64,000 nucleotides of DNA from Bradyrhizobium zhengyangense. Lineage in GTDB: Bacteria; Pseudomonadota; Alphaproteobacteria; Rhizobiales; Xanthobacteraceae. Every line of letters begins with the position of its first letter. The stretch's first letter is position 1. A model generated the notes under the pieces. That model was given only the letters and a program-made list of their open reading frames with translations. It did not search any database and was not told the origin of the DNA. The stretch spans positions 248,001-312,000 of the forward strand of contig NZ_JAKLUA010000001.1 of assembly GCF_022012435.1 (NCBI RefSeq). The letters are read 5' to 3'. A program made the translations under genes and the position numbers. Below, one piece after another: positions 63,286 to 64,000 of this stretch.

Positions 63286-64000
63286 ATGGATAGCCAAGGG
63301 GATTCCCTCAAGCCGACGCCCGTGGTCCGTGCCGCGGCGTTTTCGGTGCACATCTTCACCGCCTTCGGCGCGGCGATCGCGCTGCTCGCGATGCTGGAGG
63401 CCGTGCGCGAGCATTGGGCGGCGATGTTCGGCTGGCTGGGCGTCGCCCTCATCATCGACGCCATCGACGGGCCGATCGCGCGCCTGCTCGACGTCAAGAA
63501 CGTGCAGCCGAACTGGTCCGGCGACGTGCTCGACCTCGTGGTCGACTTCGTCACCTATGTGTTCGTGCCCGCCTATGCGATCGTGGCGAGCGGCATGCTG
63601 CTGCCGGTGGCGGCGCCCTTGCTCGGCATCGCCATCATCGTCACCAGCGCGCTCTATTTCGCCGATCTGCGCATGAAGGCGGACGACAATCATTTTCGCG
63701 GCTTTCCGGCGCTGTGGAACGCGGCGGCGTTCTATCTGTTCCTGCTGCACTGGCCGCCGCTGTCGTCGACGCTGCTGGTGGCGGCGCTAGTGGTGCTGAC
63801 CTTCGTGCCGTTCCACGTGCTGCACCCTGTCCGCGTCGTGCGGCTGCGCTGGCTGACGATGTCGCTAATCGTGCTGTGGGGCGTACTCGGCTTCTACGCG
63901 CTGGAGATGGATTTTCGCGTCGGCACCGGCCTAACGGTTGCGCTCTGCGCGATCGCGTTCTGGATCGCATTCAGTGATGCATTGATCCGCCTTGTGAGAT
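63286..64000 (+). CDS. pcs: phosphatidylcholine synthase (3' end outside window)
   Basis: Condenses CDP-diacylglycerol with choline to phosphatidylcholine in the inner membrane, a route found in rhizobia, Pseudomonas and Legionella. The modified CDP-alcohol phosphotransferase motif DGPIAR, 12 residues, G, 3, D, 3, D is complete (AIDGPIARLLDVKN to GDVLDLVVDFVTYVF). Hydrophobic helices fill the rest, and FADLRMKADDNHFRGFPALW is family-typical. The frame stays open to base 64000 with 238 codons, nearly the full family length. Confidence 0.93.
   Translation, partial: MDSQGDSLKPTPVVRAAAFSVHIFTAFGAAIALLAMLEAVREHWAAMFGWLGVALIIDAIDGPIARLLDVKNVQPNWSGDVLDLVVDFVTYVFVPAYAIVASGMLLPVAAPLLGIAIIVTSALYFADLRMKADDNHFRGFPALWNAAAFYLFLLHWPPLSSTLLVAALVVLTFVPFHVLHPVRVVRLRWLTMSLIVLWGVLGFYALEMDFRVGTGLTVALCAIAFWIAFSDALIRLVR

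Overview
The window is high-GC alphaproteobacterial chromosome and looks like Bradyrhizobium. The clearest support is the ndvB-ndvD-ndvC cluster (31953-37313) for cyclic beta-(1,3),(1,6)-glucan. A phosphatidylcholine synthase gene at the right edge, a FixK-type box, many small Bradyrhizobium-style secreted proteins and typical rhizobial palindromic intergenic repeats agree. The content is chromosomal: housekeeping genes interleaved with small lineage-specific genes. There is no transposase, prophage or CRISPR array. The genus call is inference from gene content.

Layout. 1-2.2 kb: kup (cut by the left edge) and a small exported protein. 2.4-5.6 kb: coaD, two cyclophilins around a TonB-C-like exported protein, and queA. 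5.8-7.0 kb: asd, preceded on the same strand by what reads as a complete threonine attenuator (promoter, leaderless Thr-rich leader peptide, terminator). 7.0-10.1 kb: a PepSY protein, a TetR regulator and a patatin-like lipoprotein, with two copies of one palindromic operator. 10.1-11.5 kb: tgt, whose product has lost the usual zinc ligands, and a zinc-ribbon protein. 11.7-14.2 kb: an exported beta-propeller/DUF305/SnoaL operon. 14.3-15.7 kb: cysK with a Cys-Cys leader ORF upstream and an orphan BrnA-like gene downstream. 15.9-31.6 kb: a caspase-like protein, a DMT exporter, RidA, formyltransferase, acetoacetyl-CoA synthetase, AI-2E-type transporter, Nudix and YciI genes, many small secreted or zinc-ribbon proteins, a possible mini-element and tRNA-Lys(TTT).

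31.9-37.7 kb: the cyclic glucan locus. 38.0-43.6 kb: a SPOR-like envelope protein and glmU/glmS, which together supply UDP-GlcNAc. 43.6-53.3 kb: DUF502 protein, two NAD(P) reductases (one panE-like), a P-loop kinase, recG, sdhE and mfd. 53.5-64 kb: a fatty-acyl desaturase, a degenerate GGDEF protein, a degenerate AMP-binding protein coupled to an oligopeptide-type binding protein, an IalB-type protein, hspQ, an AEC carrier, a UbiH-family hydroxylase and pcs.

The most interesting signals are regulatory. They are the Thr leader before asd, the Cys leader before cysK, the paired operators around the TetR/patatin/PepSY genes, a possible ATT start codon for ndvC, and a hairpin pairing a perfect Shine-Dalgarno sequence with its complement at 29.0 kb. 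All similarity statements rest on recalled family features, not on database searches.
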